A program made the position numbers and the translations under genes. Shown here in pieces: positions 45,328 to 54,927 of a stretch of DNA of 64,000 nucleotides. The DNA is from Nostoc sp. CHAB 5824. GTDB lineage: Bacteria > Cyanobacteriota > Cyanobacteriia > Cyanobacteriales > Nostocaceae. The notes under the pieces were generated by a model. The model made no database searches and was not told the origin of the DNA. It saw only the letters and a list, made by a program, of their open reading frames with translations. How positions within the stretch are numbered: the first letter of the stretch is position 1; each line of letters begins with the position of its first letter. The DNA lies in the NCBI RefSeq assembly GCF_020829665.1, contig NZ_JAIVFT010000004.1:255613-319612 (forward strand), read 5' to 3'.

Positions 45328-48300
45328 TTAGCTGTCAGGGATATTGGCTACTGCGGCATAAGCCTTGGGTTGTATAATTTCAAGCTTCCAGTCTGAAGAA
45401 TAATCAGCCAACTCATAGCCAATACTCTTAACATGAGCCAACATCAACTCATCCCGTTGATGCCAAACTGTAAATATTTTCTCCCTGCCATCATAAAGGG
45501 TTTCTAAGTCGATTTGATAAACCTCATTTACCCGCTTTAGTTTCAAGCCCAACAAATTTAACAGCCGGCTGAGTATTTTTATTGCCGAAACCTGCTCTTT
45601 CTCCCCAACTAAGTTAATACCAAGCGCTCTTTTAATATGCTTACTATGCTGAAACACAACATTTTTAAGCAATATTAAATCTGGATTACTCTCGGTAAAT
45701 TCTCTTTCTGCTTCGAGAAACTGAAGCATTCCTAAGGCTCTCATAGCCTCAACTTTGAGCGTGTAAGTTTTTAAATCTGGCAGAAAAACTTTCCCTTCAC
45801 CCCAAGACAATTGCTGATGCCATTCTTGCTGGTCTCTGACGTGAAAATACTCGCTTTCGTGAGTTAGATAATAATGAATTAACAGTTGACGATAATATTC
45901 GTGGTCATCCTGCAATTTCAGCCAAGGAGTAACTTCTACACCATACCTTTGCCTGAGAACATATTTATTGATTTGGTTACGTTCTCCATCAGTGAGAGAA
46001 TGCTTAACTAATAGCTGCTCATATTCGACATAATCGATATCTTTAGCATTAGCTACAGCAGTTGCTATCGATAGTTGATTTTGCTGCTTAATATCCTTAA
46101 TTTTACGTTTAATTTCTTTAGCTTTTTGACGGCTTTGCGCCCAATCTTTTTGAACTTTGACAATTTCTAAAATTAATCTTTTGCGGGTAGCTAAATCATC
46201 AGCATCAGTTGCCAAAAAGGCGAGGCGTAAATCTCGAATAATATTATTGTGAACAGCATTACTCCGCATTTGAATTTGATGCCCATCAGCAATCAAACCA
46301 TCTTGCATCAATTGACGATAGAGGCGGATAGAAGCATTCACCCTTGCAGATAACTTCGCCCAAGTTCGCAAATGAATTGGGTCATGAACTAAAGGTAAAT
46401 CAACATCTATTTTATGCAGTGGACTAAGCAAAGCTAAATTTTCTTTTTGATTTTCTTGATACCAATCAGATAGCAAGCGATAATTTGTACTACCACTACC
46501 AATTAAGCCAATACCTCGTTTAGCGCACCAGACAACACGCGGCACATCATCCCGCACTCTTGCTAATGCTTGTCTTGCTTCCGAGTCAGGAATTACCCCT
46601 TGAAAAATACCATAAACTCGGTCGAAATGTTGGACATCAATACTAATTCCTGTACCAAGGCTAGGAGTAACAAAAACGCCGTCATATTCAGAGATTTTTT
46701 GATTGATTGCTGCGATAAAATCAACCGCTTCGTGACCAGGTGTGTTTGTAGTGTGGCTACTAACTACCAAAGTTTTGGGAAATTGCCTTCGTAATTTTTG
46801 TAACCGCTCTTTCAGATAACGCTCAATTGTTTCACAACTGTAACGCCCAGCCCGACTATCAGTAGTAACATAACATTTACGTCCAGCAAGTAAATCCAAT
46901 TCCAGTTGGTGAATTAGCGGTGTTGGGTTCGGCGAATCATAAAAAGTTACATCCCAACCATGCTGAGGTTTCCACTGGTTAAGAACTACCCAAGGTGTTA
47001 ACTTAATTCCTGCCAATCCTTGTAAATATTCAAGTGACACGTCTGATAAATCAGCATCTTGGGCAATTACTAACCCTCCAGTTGTTAAAACTGTGGAAAT
47101 TAGTTGCTGGAATAATTTTAATATCTTTACACGCTTGTGTTTACAAGTATTACTGTTTAATAGATGCCACAAAGACTGCTCTACTTCATCCAGAATTACT
47201 ATTGCTCCTCGCCAATTTTCCGGGTTAAGTTTCCAAATAGAATCAACACACAATCCAAGAGATGGCTGAGGCGAAAGTGAGCGGAGAATGGGAGGAGCGG
47301 GGGTGAGTGTTTTATCAATCCTTTTATTTGTATCTTCTTTATGTGTTCCCCATTGAATACCAATTTTCTCACACAAAAATCTTCCTAATAGGATTCTGTG
47401 TGTAATTAATAAAACAGGTTGATTTCTAATTTTTGCTTGCTGAACAACGGCTTGTAGTGCTGTAGTTTTACCTGTTCCTTTTGCTGATTTGACTCCGACT
47501 AATCCAGAAGTTGGGAAAGGAATTTCACCTATATAAGGGCGATTCAATGTGAGAGCAGCAAGAATACTTAACTCAGTGTGGGGTTTGGTTTGAGCTAGAT
47601 AAATTTCTAAATCAACACTTTGGCGATAAACTTTATCAAAACTAGTCGCACCTTTGGCAACGATAAACTCATCAACTCCTTTTTCTATTCCTGGAAGTTC
47701 GATGACTTTAACAGTGCAATTTTTTTGCTGTAATAAACAACCAAGTTGAGAAATGGCATTATTTACAGCAGCAATTGTTTTAGGTTGAGTTTCAAAATCA
47801 AAGCAAATATAAAAGCTACGTTTTGTAATTGCAAACGCTACTAAGTCAGGAATTAGCTGACGACAGGTAATTTTGCCAAATTCATCTTTAACAACCCGAT
47901 AACCAGTGGTAATTCCGGGAATGGCAATAGCTACATATCCTTGCGTCAACAGTGTGGCTGCTTTCTTCACACCCTCGCAGAGAATTAGGGGAATGTTATA
48001 TTGCATCACCCATTGCCAAAAGCCTTCAGCTTCACCATCAGCAGTAATGGTGATATTGTCAGGCATGACCAGATTGTAACGCCCAGCGACTTGCTGCCAC
48101 ACTTGCAGCGTTACCCGCAAACAAAACACCCGCGTTGGCGTGCTAGGGGGATGCTCGTATTTGATGGACTTACCATTGTGATTCTGTCGGGGTTGGTTTG
48201 GCTTAAAGCATCCCCATTCCATCATTTGCCAATTATTCAAAGGGTCTAGCCCGGAACACCACCAACCACCTTCAGTAATATGAGCATAACGCTGCAACCA

Positions 48301-48474
48301 TAGACTTTTCACCATTCCGGTATTAGTGCGAGGGAGTAACTCAGAAATCAATAAGTACTCATAAGCAGTTACGCCTTGGAGTGACTTAAAATTGAGTTGC
48401 ACTAAGTGTAAGTCTATACCACTACTCTTGACTAATTCTTCAAGGTGTTGGGGGTGTAAATAGTGCAGATGCAT
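45328..48474 (-). CDS. CyRepA1-type plasmid replication protein (DUF3854 + helicase)
   Basis: 1048 residues. The N-terminus (WWCSGLDPLNNWQMMEWGCFKP) opens a DUF3854 primase-like region; the Toprim-type Glu is in IPLILCEGVKKA (164-169) and acidic residues in CFDFETQ (225-230). A superfamily-1/2 helicase follows with KSAKGTGKTT (Walker A, 329-338) and VILDEVEQS (Walker B). CyRepA1 is known from cyanobacterial plasmids, where it is thought to start replication. Here the frame is intact but the neighbours are chromosomal. No partition or recombinase gene is close. It may be an integrated plasmid remnant, or a chromosomal homologue. Its start codon lies in one arm of an inverted repeat. Confidence 0.82.
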   Translation of the reverse strand: MHLHYLHPQHLEELVKSSGIDLHLVQLNFKSLQGVTAYEYLLISELLPRTNTGMVKSLWLQRYAHITEGGWWCSGLDPLNNWQMMEWGCFKPNQPRQNHNGKSIKYEHPPSTPTRVFCLRVTLQVWQQVAGRYNLVMPDNITITADGEAEGFWQWVMQYNIPLILCEGVKKAATLLTQGYVAIAIPGITTGYRVVKDEFGKITCRQLIPDLVAFAITKRSFYICFDFETQPKTIAAVNNAISQLGCLLQQKNCTVKVIELPGIEKGVDEFIVAKGATSFDKVYRQSVDLEIYLAQTKPHTELSILAALTLNRPYIGEIPFPTSGLVGVKSAKGTGKTTALQAVVQQAKIRNQPVLLITHRILLGRFLCEKIGIQWGTHKEDTNKRIDKTLTPAPPILRSLSPQPSLGLCVDSIWKLNPENWRGAIVILDEVEQSLWHLLNSNTCKHKRVKILKLFQQLISTVLTTGGLVIAQDADLSDVSLEYLQGLAGIKLTPWVVLNQWKPQHGWDVTFYDSPNPTPLIHQLELDLLAGRKCYVTTDSRAGRYSCETIERYLKERLQKLRRQFPKTLVVSSHTTNTPGHEAVDFIAAINQKISEYDGVFVTPSLGTGISIDVQHFDRVYGIFQGVIPDSEARQALARVRDDVPRVVWCAKRGIGLIGSGSTNYRLLSDWYQENQKENLALLSPLHKIDVDLPLVHDPIHLRTWAKLSARVNASIRLYRQLMQDGLIADGHQIQMRSNAVHNNIIRDLRLAFLATDADDLATRKRLILEIVKVQKDWAQSRQKAKEIKRKIKDIKQQNQLSIATAVANAKDIDYVEYEQLLVKHSLTDGERNQINKYVLRQRYGVEVTPWLKLQDDHEYYRQLLIHYYLTHESEYFHVRDQQEWHQQLSWGEGKVFLPDLKTYTLKVEAMRALGMLQFLEAEREFTESNPDLILLKNVVFQHSKHIKRALGINLVGEKEQVSAIKILSRLLNLLGLKLKRVNEVYQIDLETLYDGREKIFTVWHQRDELMLAHVKSIGYELADYSSDWKLEIIQPKAYAAVANIPDS

Positions 48475-48527
48475 AGGGAAAGACCCAAAGGGAAGACAAT
48501 GAGACTAAAACACTAACATGCATCTGC
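48465..48527 (-). promoter_or_regulatory. Inverted repeat over the CyRepA1 start codon
   Basis: ATGCATCTGC, beginning with the start codon in the transcript, pairs perfectly with GCAGATGCAT 43 nt upstream (plus-strand 48465-48474 and 48518-48527). Pairing would hide the start codon. The upstream arm is preceded by a run of A/T. Replication genes are often tightly controlled, but this use is inference. Confidence 0.45.
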
Positions 48528-49018
48528 TTTTTTTCCATAAGAGAGATTGCGAGGCTTTTATGATGCTTTTTTTACTTCGTCATGGGAGACACATCGGTTC
48601 GGACTTTAGTAGGTTATTCTGCCTATTAGATCCCCGAAGTAATAATTTTGTATTGTGATATTTGTTCGCTCTTAATTTTTATTTATCAGTAAATTTTTCT
48701 GTTAAGGAGTGCGATCGCTAGAGGGATTGCAGCAGCGCTCGCTATAGGGTAACATTTTTCAAGTCCTACCTCTTCCGTCATAATTTCGTTTTTAACCAGG
48801 AGAGGAAAGAATTGGCATTGAGGCTTGGGTACGATTGCCCAAATTCAGCCGCGTTAATATATGAGAGATATGGTTTCTCACGTCCCATCAGAAATTTTAA
48901 TTTTTAACAAAATTTTTTCAACTAACTATAGTTTGAGGGAAATTACAAGACCTTGAAAGGGCTGGTCCTAATTTATTATTTTTAATTTAGCAGCCAAAAA
49001 TATAAAATCATAAAAATA
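48528..49018. other. Intergenic region upstream of CyRepA1
   Basis: About 490 bp with no gene. It is A+T-rich, with one HIP1 site near 48712 and no clear iterons or repeats that would mark a plasmid origin. Confidence 0.45.
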
Positions 49019-49044
49019 GGGAGTCAAGATTGCTCTTAACTCCC
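49019..49044 (-). terminator. Rho-independent terminator after the immunity gene
   Basis: On the minus strand, GGGAGTTAAGA pairs with TCTTGACTCCC (loop GCAA, one G-T pair) and TATTTTTATGATTTT follows. It resembles the chlB terminator at 50032-50062 in sequence and distance. Confidence 0.85.
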
Positions 49045-49053
49045 CAATAAATT

Positions 49054-49524
49054 TTATTTATTGGCTGAAAAACTACGCTCCGACACCTTCCTTCGCGGCG
49101 TATAATACCTCAGGCTTGATTTACTTAAAGCCGCGATCGCAATTAATTTTCTAGGTGCTGTACTAGCTCGTTGCTGAATAGGACGTAAAACTTCTAATTC
49201 ACTAGGATGAGCTAAAACCTTGCCTAATGGTTCACTGAAATAAACAACTTGATAATTAGGCGCGAGTTCTGTTTGCAGTTGCTTCCATAGACTAATTCCT
49301 TGTTCTTCAAAAGCCGCTTCAGCTTCTGCACTCAAATCTGGTGAGTTAGCAGGATCTTGCCAATTTAATATTTCATTGTAAGTAGATGCCCATTTTCTCA
49401 GATGGCTAATGGTTTCTTGACTGAGGGGCAATCTTGCTGGATCAATATTACCAACTTTCTCAGCATCTGCCCACCATAGGGGGTCGCACCCATAATCAGC
49501 CATTAGTTTGATCTTTACTGCCAT
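49054..49524 (-). CDS. Immunity-like protein with chlB-derived tail
   Basis: 156 residues. The first 115 match a family of small acidic cyanobacterial proteins found next to toxin domains: KIKLMADYGCDPLW, GNIDPARLPLSQET, LRKWASTYNEILN, and FEEQGISLWKQLQTELAPNYQVVYFSE. Residues about 129-151 (AALSKSSLRYYTPRRKV) are encoded by DNA that copies the chlB 3' end in another frame (49073-49140), so the C-terminus is a chimaera. It lies 16 bp after the toxin gene on the same strand and probably neutralises it. Confidence 0.7.
   Translation of the reverse strand: MAVKIKLMADYGCDPLWWADAEKVGNIDPARLPLSQETISHLRKWASTYNEILNWQDPANSPDLSAEAEAAFEEQGISLWKQLQTELAPNYQVVYFSEPLGKVLAHPSELEVLRPIQQRASTAPRKLIAIAALSKSSLRYYTPRRKVSERSFSANK
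49073..49140 (-). pseudogene. Decayed second copy of the chlB 3' end
   Basis: An ungapped 68-bp match (59/68) to 50091-50158, the last 22 codons plus stop of chlB. In the chlB frame it would read RDRGFK, a stop (TAA for GAA), then [15 protein letters not shown] and stop. Similarity seems to continue downstream through a terminator-like hairpin (49019-49044 versus 50032-50062). It is now overlapped by the end of the immunity gene. Confidence 0.85.
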
Positions 49525-49540
49525 AGCTATTCAGGTGAAA

Positions 49541-49927
49541 TTATGGTAATGAGGCGGGATTAGCTCCGACTATATAACCATTATCGCCCACAGTCACTGC
49601 TATATACTGTGTTTGTCCATTAAAAATTACTTCATAGATTTCCCGGCGAGGTTCTATCGTTCCTTGATAACCACGAAAGATTCCTTTTGTCACAGCAGCC
49701 ATAACAGCATCCGGGATTTCATTCTCGGAGATTCCACGTTTGGCAAAGTCCTCTTGATGTTTATTTAAGATGTGTGCTAGTCCACTTCCTCTTATACCAG
49801 CTTTTCCTTGCTCTAAAAATACGATTTTGCCATCGGCTAGCTTGGCAATCTGCACAATCTTTTCCGGACTGTGATTAATACCAGCCTGACATAATGCCGC
49901 AAACAATGCCGCTTTGCCATCATTCAT
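49541..49927 (-). CDS. Orphan toxin-domain protein (BECR-like nuclease candidate)
   Basis: 128 residues. The sequence resembles the C-terminal toxin end of large secreted cyanobacterial proteins: INHSPEKIVQIAKLADGKIVFLE is the usual entry, then GLAHILNKHQEDFAKRGIS with His52 and His57, VMAAVTKGIFRGYQG, IYEVIFNGQTQYIAVTVGDNGYIVGANPAS. The H-x4-H helix and beta-sheet end are like PBECR/barnase-EndoU-type RNases. It has no secretion or trafficking domain and no signal, so it acts inside the cell or is a displaced tip. The immunity-like gene follows at once. Confidence 0.68.
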   Translation of the reverse strand: MNDGKAALFAALCQAGINHSPEKIVQIAKLADGKIVFLEQGKAGIRGSGLAHILNKHQEDFAKRGISENEIPDAVMAAVTKGIFRGYQGTIEPRREIYEVIFNGQTQYIAVTVGDNGYIVGANPASLP

Positions 49928-50031
49928 ATTTAATTTAGTTATTTTAAATAGTTGTTGATATAAATATAAAAATTAATATTAAATCTATGATATCTTACCA
50001 ATTTAATTTTTATTACTAAAGCAAAAAAATG

Positions 50032-50062
50032 GGGGTAAAGAGTATGCATAACTCCTCACCCC
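50032..50062 (-). terminator. Rho-independent terminator of chlB
   Basis: GGGGTGAGGAGT pairs with ACTCTTTACCCC (12 bp with two G-T pairs, loop TATGCAT), followed by CATTTTTTTGC on the minus strand, about 30 bp past the chlB stop. Confidence 0.85.
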
Positions 50063-50090
50063 TCAATCTTCTTTCTGATTAACCGCTTAT

Positions 50091-51617
50091 CTAAGCTCCG
50101 ACAGCTTCCTTCGCGGCGTACAATACCTCAGCGTTGATTTCTTTGAAACCGCGATCGCGGGCAAATTTCTCAGTATTACGCTTCACTTTCCCGCGAACAA
50201 ATCCAGGAATCTTATTCAATTCTGCTTGGCCATCTTTTGTCCAATTCAAATCAGAATCAGCAGAAATTCCTCTAGTAATTACTTCTTTGGTATCATGACC
50301 ACCGAAGATTTCTAACAGGTGATCTTCCATTCCCAAAGTGAAGGAATTGTAGATTAAATCTGTAATCTGATTCGTGCCCTCGTAACCCATAAATGGTTTG
50401 TAACCAATGGGGAAGTTTTGGACGTGGATTGGTGCTGCAATTACGCCGCAGGGAATATCCAAACGTTTACCAACGTGGCGTTCCATTTGAGTGCCGAAAA
50501 TGGCAGAGGGTTCGACACGAGCGATCGCATCCCCAATTTCACCATGATCTTCGGAAATTAGCACTTCATCGCAATATTCGCTAACCTGTTCGCGGAACCA
50601 GTCTGCATCATATTTACAGTAGGTTCCAGCCCAAACAACATGAATCCCCATTTCTCGCGCCAGAATCTTGGTAATGGCGGCGGCGTGGGTGTTGTCACCA
50701 AAGACCACAGCTTTTTTGCCAGTCAAGTTTTGACAGTCAATCGAACGGGAGAACCAAGCAGCTTGAGATACATGCAAGGTTTGCTCATTGATGAAGTCTT
50801 CATATTCAACTTCTGCACCTTGAGCGTTAATTACCTGCTGAATCTTGCGAATACAACGGGCAGTTTCCACTACGCCCATTGGAGTAATGTCTATATAAGG
50901 TGTGCCAAATTGTTCTTCCAGGTAACGTGCTGTGGTTAAACCAAGTTCACGGTAAGGCACCAGGTTAAACCAGGCTTGGGACATCTTTTTCAAGTCATTC
51001 ACCGAAGCACCTTCGGGAATTAAGGTATTTACCTCAATACCCAAGTCAGCCATCAAACGTTTTAGTTCGGTGCAGTCGTGATTGTTGTGAAAACCAAGGG
51101 TAGTAGTACCGATAATGTTCACCGAGGGTTTCGCAGTTTTGCCTTCAGCCAATTCGCCCCGCCTCCGGGCTTTTTCAATGTAGTATTGGACGATTTGATC
51201 CAAAGTGCGATCGGCGGCTTGCAGTTCGTTGTAGCGGTAGTGGTTCACATCCGCCAGCATTACGTCTCCTTTCGCTTCCAACTGCGCCCGTTCGACAAAG
51301 TTGTGCAAATCCTCCTGCAAGATGCTGGAGGTGCAGGTGGGAGTTAACACAATCAAATCTGGGTGTTCCTCGGCATCCTTGCGGACGATGTTATCTACTA
51401 CCTTCTCTTGGGAGCCGCGTGCCAAAACGTTGCGATCGACGACACTGGTTGTTACCGGGGTGAAATCCCTCTCCCGCGATAGCATGGAGCGCATGACGTT
51501 AAAGTAGTCATCGCCAATGGGGGCGTGCATGATCGCATGAACATTTTTAAAAGAACTAGCGATTCGCAGAGTGCCGATGTGGGCTGGGCCTGCATACATC
51601 CAGTAAGCCAATTTCAT
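50091..51617 (-). CDS. chlB: Light-independent protochlorophyllide reductase subunit B
   Basis: 508 residues from ATG 51617, preceded by GGGAG. With ChlN it forms the NifDK-like catalytic component that reduces protochlorophyllide in the dark; ChlL supplies electrons. Landmarks: [20 protein letters not shown] at the start, [15 protein letters not shown] with the cluster-ligand Cys, [46 protein letters not shown], and the typical end [17 protein letters not shown]. ChlL and ChlN genes are not in the window. The 3' end is partly duplicated beyond the toxin pair. Confidence 0.97.
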   Translation of the reverse strand: MKLAYWMYAGPAHIGTLRIASSFKNVHAIMHAPIGDDYFNVMRSMLSRERDFTPVTTSVVDRNVLARGSQEKVVDNIVRKDAEEHPDLIVLTPTCTSSILQEDLHNFVERAQLEAKGDVMLADVNHYRYNELQAADRTLDQIVQYYIEKARRRGELAEGKTAKPSVNIIGTTTLGFHNNHDCTELKRLMADLGIEVNTLIPEGASVNDLKKMSQAWFNLVPYRELGLTTARYLEEQFGTPYIDITPMGVVETARCIRKIQQVINAQGAEVEYEDFINEQTLHVSQAAWFSRSIDCQNLTGKKAVVFGDNTHAAAITKILAREMGIHVVWAGTYCKYDADWFREQVSEYCDEVLISEDHGEIGDAIARVEPSAIFGTQMERHVGKRLDIPCGVIAAPIHVQNFPIGYKPFMGYEGTNQITDLIYNSFTLGMEDHLLEIFGGHDTKEVITRGISADSDLNWTKDGQAELNKIPGFVRGKVKRNTEKFARDRGFKEINAEVLYAAKEAVGA

Positions 51618-52089
51618 GTTTGTGTTCTCCCTTTTCAACAGAAATAACACAGAGTCCGATAAGAGTGGACTATAAGTGCTTGATTATTATTAAATCGTTT
51701 CTGATTGTCTCAAAACTTGTAACCTTGAAGAAGTGAAGACTTGTAAGGTTTTAGCTGCGGTGTGTAGGCGTAAGCATTGCTTAAACCTTGTTCCTGATTG
51801 GAATCTAGCTTCTGACTTTAACAACATTACTGTTACTTTTTTAAAATAAATCTTAATTTTTCAGCAAATTTATTTTCAATTTGAGGCAATGTGTTAACCA
51901 TCACCAATAAATTTAGAAGATTTATGTACAATTTTTTTAAAAATATAAAAAAATCTTAGAGGGTGTTTGTAAAGACTCAGGTTGTATCAATATCCCCCCT
52001 TTTCTTCTTGTTTAAGGAGAAAAGAGAGGAATAACACTAGCGGAATTTCTTCATTCAAGGGAGTAAGAATTAACTTAAACAGATGTTAG
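51618..52089. other. Intergenic region upstream of chlB
   Basis: About 470 bp, A+T-rich, with no gene. It holds the chlB promoter. AGGGTGTTTGTAAAGACTC followed by ATCCCCCCTTTT...AAGGAG near 51960-52020 looks like a worn relative of the MITE family at 7558 and 39928. Confidence 0.4.
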
Positions 52090-52659
52090 TTATTGCCGAA
52101 GAATTTCTACTTTTTCTAACACTACATCTTGATTCGGACGATCTCTAGTCGTAGGCACATTGGCGATGCGGTTGACTATATCCATACCTTCGACAACTTT
52201 ACCAAAAACACTGTGTTTGCGATCAAGATGAGGCGTTGGCCCTTCTGTAATAAACCATTGCGAACCATTAGTACCGCGTCCTGCATTTGCCATTGAGAGG
52301 ATACCCGCACTAGAGTGTTTCAATTCAGGGTGAAACTCATCTTCAAATTGATATCCTGGGCCACCAGTACCCCAGCGGTTGGCCATATCGGGATAACGAG
52401 CCAGGGGATCGCCACACTGAATCATAAAATCAGGGATGACTCGGTGAAAGCGAACTCCATCGTAGGCAGGAGTCCCCTTCATAGATTGACCTGTCTTAGG
52501 GTCTTTCCAATCGATTGTCCCGGTTGCTAAACCTACAAAATTTTTCACGGTGTTGGGGGTTTTGTCTTCCTCCAAACGAACTATAATTTGACCCAAGGAA
52601 GTAATTAAACGAGCGTGCAGTGTGCCTTCACCGGGAATATTAATTTCTGGAAAATTCAT
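52090..52659 (-). CDS. Cyclophilin-type peptidyl-prolyl isomerase
   Basis: 189 residues, cytoplasmic. The active-site loop is [20 protein letters not shown], then [42 protein letters not shown] (in pieces) and [18 protein letters not shown]. Catalytic Arg is in [11 protein letters not shown]. The enzyme speeds cis-trans isomerisation of prolyl bonds during folding. No signal peptide. Confidence 0.93.
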   Translation of the reverse strand: MNFPEINIPGEGTLHARLITSLGQIIVRLEEDKTPNTVKNFVGLATGTIDWKDPKTGQSMKGTPAYDGVRFHRVIPDFMIQCGDPLARYPDMANRWGTGGPGYQFEDEFHPELKHSSAGILSMANAGRGTNGSQWFITEGPTPHLDRKHSVFGKVVEGMDIVNRIANVPTTRDRPNQDVVLEKVEILRQ

Positions 52660-52777
52660 GAGGTATCCTATTTTGAAAACTGCCAGTATTTAGCCTACGA
52701 TAAGCTTATCAGCATTCAAGTTACAGGTTTACAGATTACGAAAAAACTGAACCAATAAACTTGAAAAAACAAATATT

Positions 52778-54769
52778 TTACTCTGGTAAATTAATCGCTG
52801 GATTACGGCTAAAAAATCCTCTAGGGACTAGCTTAAAGCCAACTCGGTGAACAGGCATCACAGGCCAATCTTCCGATCGCGGAACATGAGTTACGCCCAT
52901 TGTGTACCACAGGACGATATCTTCACCCGTCAAGGATTCATCGTCTGCAATATATTTAGGTAAACCCTGTCCTGGTTGAGTTTGGTTGGGATAATCGCCG
53001 CCAGCATAGAGTTCAGCAGGTTTATATTTTGTTATCCAGACGTGGTGAGTCGCAAATTCTGCCTTTTGACGGATGTTTGAGCCTTCCACAGGTAAAAATA
53101 TGGAATTTCCACCAGGCATCAGCATATATCCAGGTGCAGCCCCTAGCGTATTTTTCTTATTTGCACTAACAATCATCCATTCCCGACTGCTTTTTATATC
53201 CAAATCGCGCACAGCAGCCGTTTCTTTTGTTAGTGGGGTTTCTGTAACTGCGATCGCATTTCCTAAAAGATTTTTCTCATTCATCGGCAAAGCTTTCACA
53301 TTCATTTCCATCACAGAATTAGCCTCACCATCAACATCGAAATCTAGGCGATAGTTGAAAAAGTGCTGGTGATTTACTCCGAAGATATTCTTAGCAATTA
53401 ACCGACCATAGGAATCATTTTCAGATTGCTTTTGGGCAGCCGTTCCCTGCGCCAGTACAATACCCGTTAATTCATTTTGGACTTCCAAAGTCCCATCCTG
53501 GTGAAAGATCCAATTGACGCTGTAATCATAGTTATCAATCGCCACCGTCATTGTCATGACTAATTCTCGACTGCGACGGACATCATTACGCTGAGTATTA
53601 TACTCATAGTGCTTCCAAAGCATTCCATTATCGCGCTCGTATATACCGATAACCCCTGGCATTACATAAGGTTCTCCCTGCTCATTAGCAAACACAGCAT
53701 TTAACAAAAGGCCGTTTTCGGGAATTTCCTTACCTAATTCCATCGTATTTGCTAACAAACCAAGGTTATATTCCCCAACATCAAAGGCATTTCTAAACGA
53801 CCAAATAGGTTGAGGATCGCCATAAGGTACTATCATCTCTGATAGGCTAGCGCGGTATAAAACTGGTCGAATATTTTCCCCGTCTTTGTGCGTCACTTGG
53901 TACAGCATTAATCCATTACGAGGATGCATTAAATAGCGAAACTTCCAACCTTGCCAGCTAATTTCATTGCCTTTGATCTGGAAACTTGCACCATTTGGTT
54001 GGAGAATCTTCAATGCTTTAAGTGGTGAAAGTAATTTCCCCAAGGACTTTACATCGTAGTTCCAGTTTTCTTGAGAGAAAGGTACGTTTCCTCTGTCAAC
54101 AAAACTGGCCATTTTACCCGTGTTCAAATTGACCGTTGCTAAGACTCCTTCAATGGGACTACCGTAATAGTTCCAGCCTTTGCCTTTGTAGTAAGATAAG
54201 CCCCGACAAAGACGATTACCTGTTGCTTCTTCTTGTTGACTCAGGATTCCTGGTGCCCACCAGCTGATTTTGACTTGCTCAAAATCGGTAATTCCCCGCC
54301 TTTGCATCGCTTTTTGCCATCGGGGATCGGCTTTGACCACCTGAGTTGCCAGTTCATATTCCAGATTGACGATCGCAGGTTGGACAGAGGGTATTTCTTT
54401 CCAAGAACTTAAGGTTTTGCTTGTTATATCAACAATTCCTTCATAGGTTTTGTTTTGCGAACGCTCATAGATTACCAAAAAAGCTTTTCGCTCAAAAGCT
54501 TTACCAGGTATAAACTTCAAAACTTCTTCTTTATCTGGTTCTTGTAAAGCAATCAGTGGAAAAGCTGCCATTTCGCTCAAAGTTTTTTCTCTTTTGATGA
54601 CCGAGACAGCTGTGCTAATTTCTGCTTCAGTTAGCGAAGTGAGAGGATGGGAAATCGAAGGCTGTTGAGCCGTCAATCTTCCCATTAGTCCTAGTGAGAT
54701 AGAAATGATGATAATGATAGCAATAGCTAGCCATAAAAAACGCTTTAGCCGCTTAATCATCTTTTTCAT
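52778..54769 (-). CDS. Copper amine oxidase (TPQ enzyme)
   Basis: 663 residues from ATG 54769; an in-frame TTG at 54802 and ATG at 54760 are alternatives. An N-terminal span (LWLAIAIIIIISISLGLMG) anchors or exports it. The catalytic Asp lies in AFDVGEYNLG. The cofactor Tyr that becomes topaquinone is in IDNYDYSVNW. Copper ligands are the HQH in NHQHFFNYRLDFDVDG and a late His in VMPVHRVGFKL. It oxidises primary amines to aldehyde, ammonia and hydrogen peroxide. Physiological amine unknown. Unusual but not unknown in filamentous cyanobacteria. Confidence 0.9.
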   Translation of the reverse strand: MKKMIKRLKRFLWLAIAIIIIISISLGLMGRLTAQQPSISHPLTSLTEAEISTAVSVIKREKTLSEMAAFPLIALQEPDKEEVLKFIPGKAFERKAFLVIYERSQNKTYEGIVDITSKTLSSWKEIPSVQPAIVNLEYELATQVVKADPRWQKAMQRRGITDFEQVKISWWAPGILSQQEEATGNRLCRGLSYYKGKGWNYYGSPIEGVLATVNLNTGKMASFVDRGNVPFSQENWNYDVKSLGKLLSPLKALKILQPNGASFQIKGNEISWQGWKFRYLMHPRNGLMLYQVTHKDGENIRPVLYRASLSEMIVPYGDPQPIWSFRNAFDVGEYNLGLLANTMELGKEIPENGLLLNAVFANEQGEPYVMPGVIGIYERDNGMLWKHYEYNTQRNDVRRSRELVMTMTVAIDNYDYSVNWIFHQDGTLEVQNELTGIVLAQGTAAQKQSENDSYGRLIAKNIFGVNHQHFFNYRLDFDVDGEANSVMEMNVKALPMNEKNLLGNAIAVTETPLTKETAAVRDLDIKSSREWMIVSANKKNTLGAAPGYMLMPGGNSIFLPVEGSNIRQKAEFATHHVWITKYKPAELYAGGDYPNQTQPGQGLPKYIADDESLTGEDIVLWYTMGVTHVPRSEDWPVMPVHRVGFKLVPRGFFSRNPAINLPE

Positions 54770-54927
54770 TTTTAGAAAAGATTTATAGTTATCTATTTCC
54801 AAGCCTAAGCATGAAAACCGATAAATTAAGAGGCTAAAGCCAAATTAATTTTTTAATAGTTGGGGGGCTGGGAACTAGTGAAGAGTTTTCTTTGCCCATA
54901 CCCTATGCCTCAGCCTCATGCCCTGAT

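Noticed and set aside
48528..49018. Plasmid origin with iterons upstream of CyRepA1
   Set aside because: I found no directly repeated motifs there; only A+T richness, which is not sufficient.
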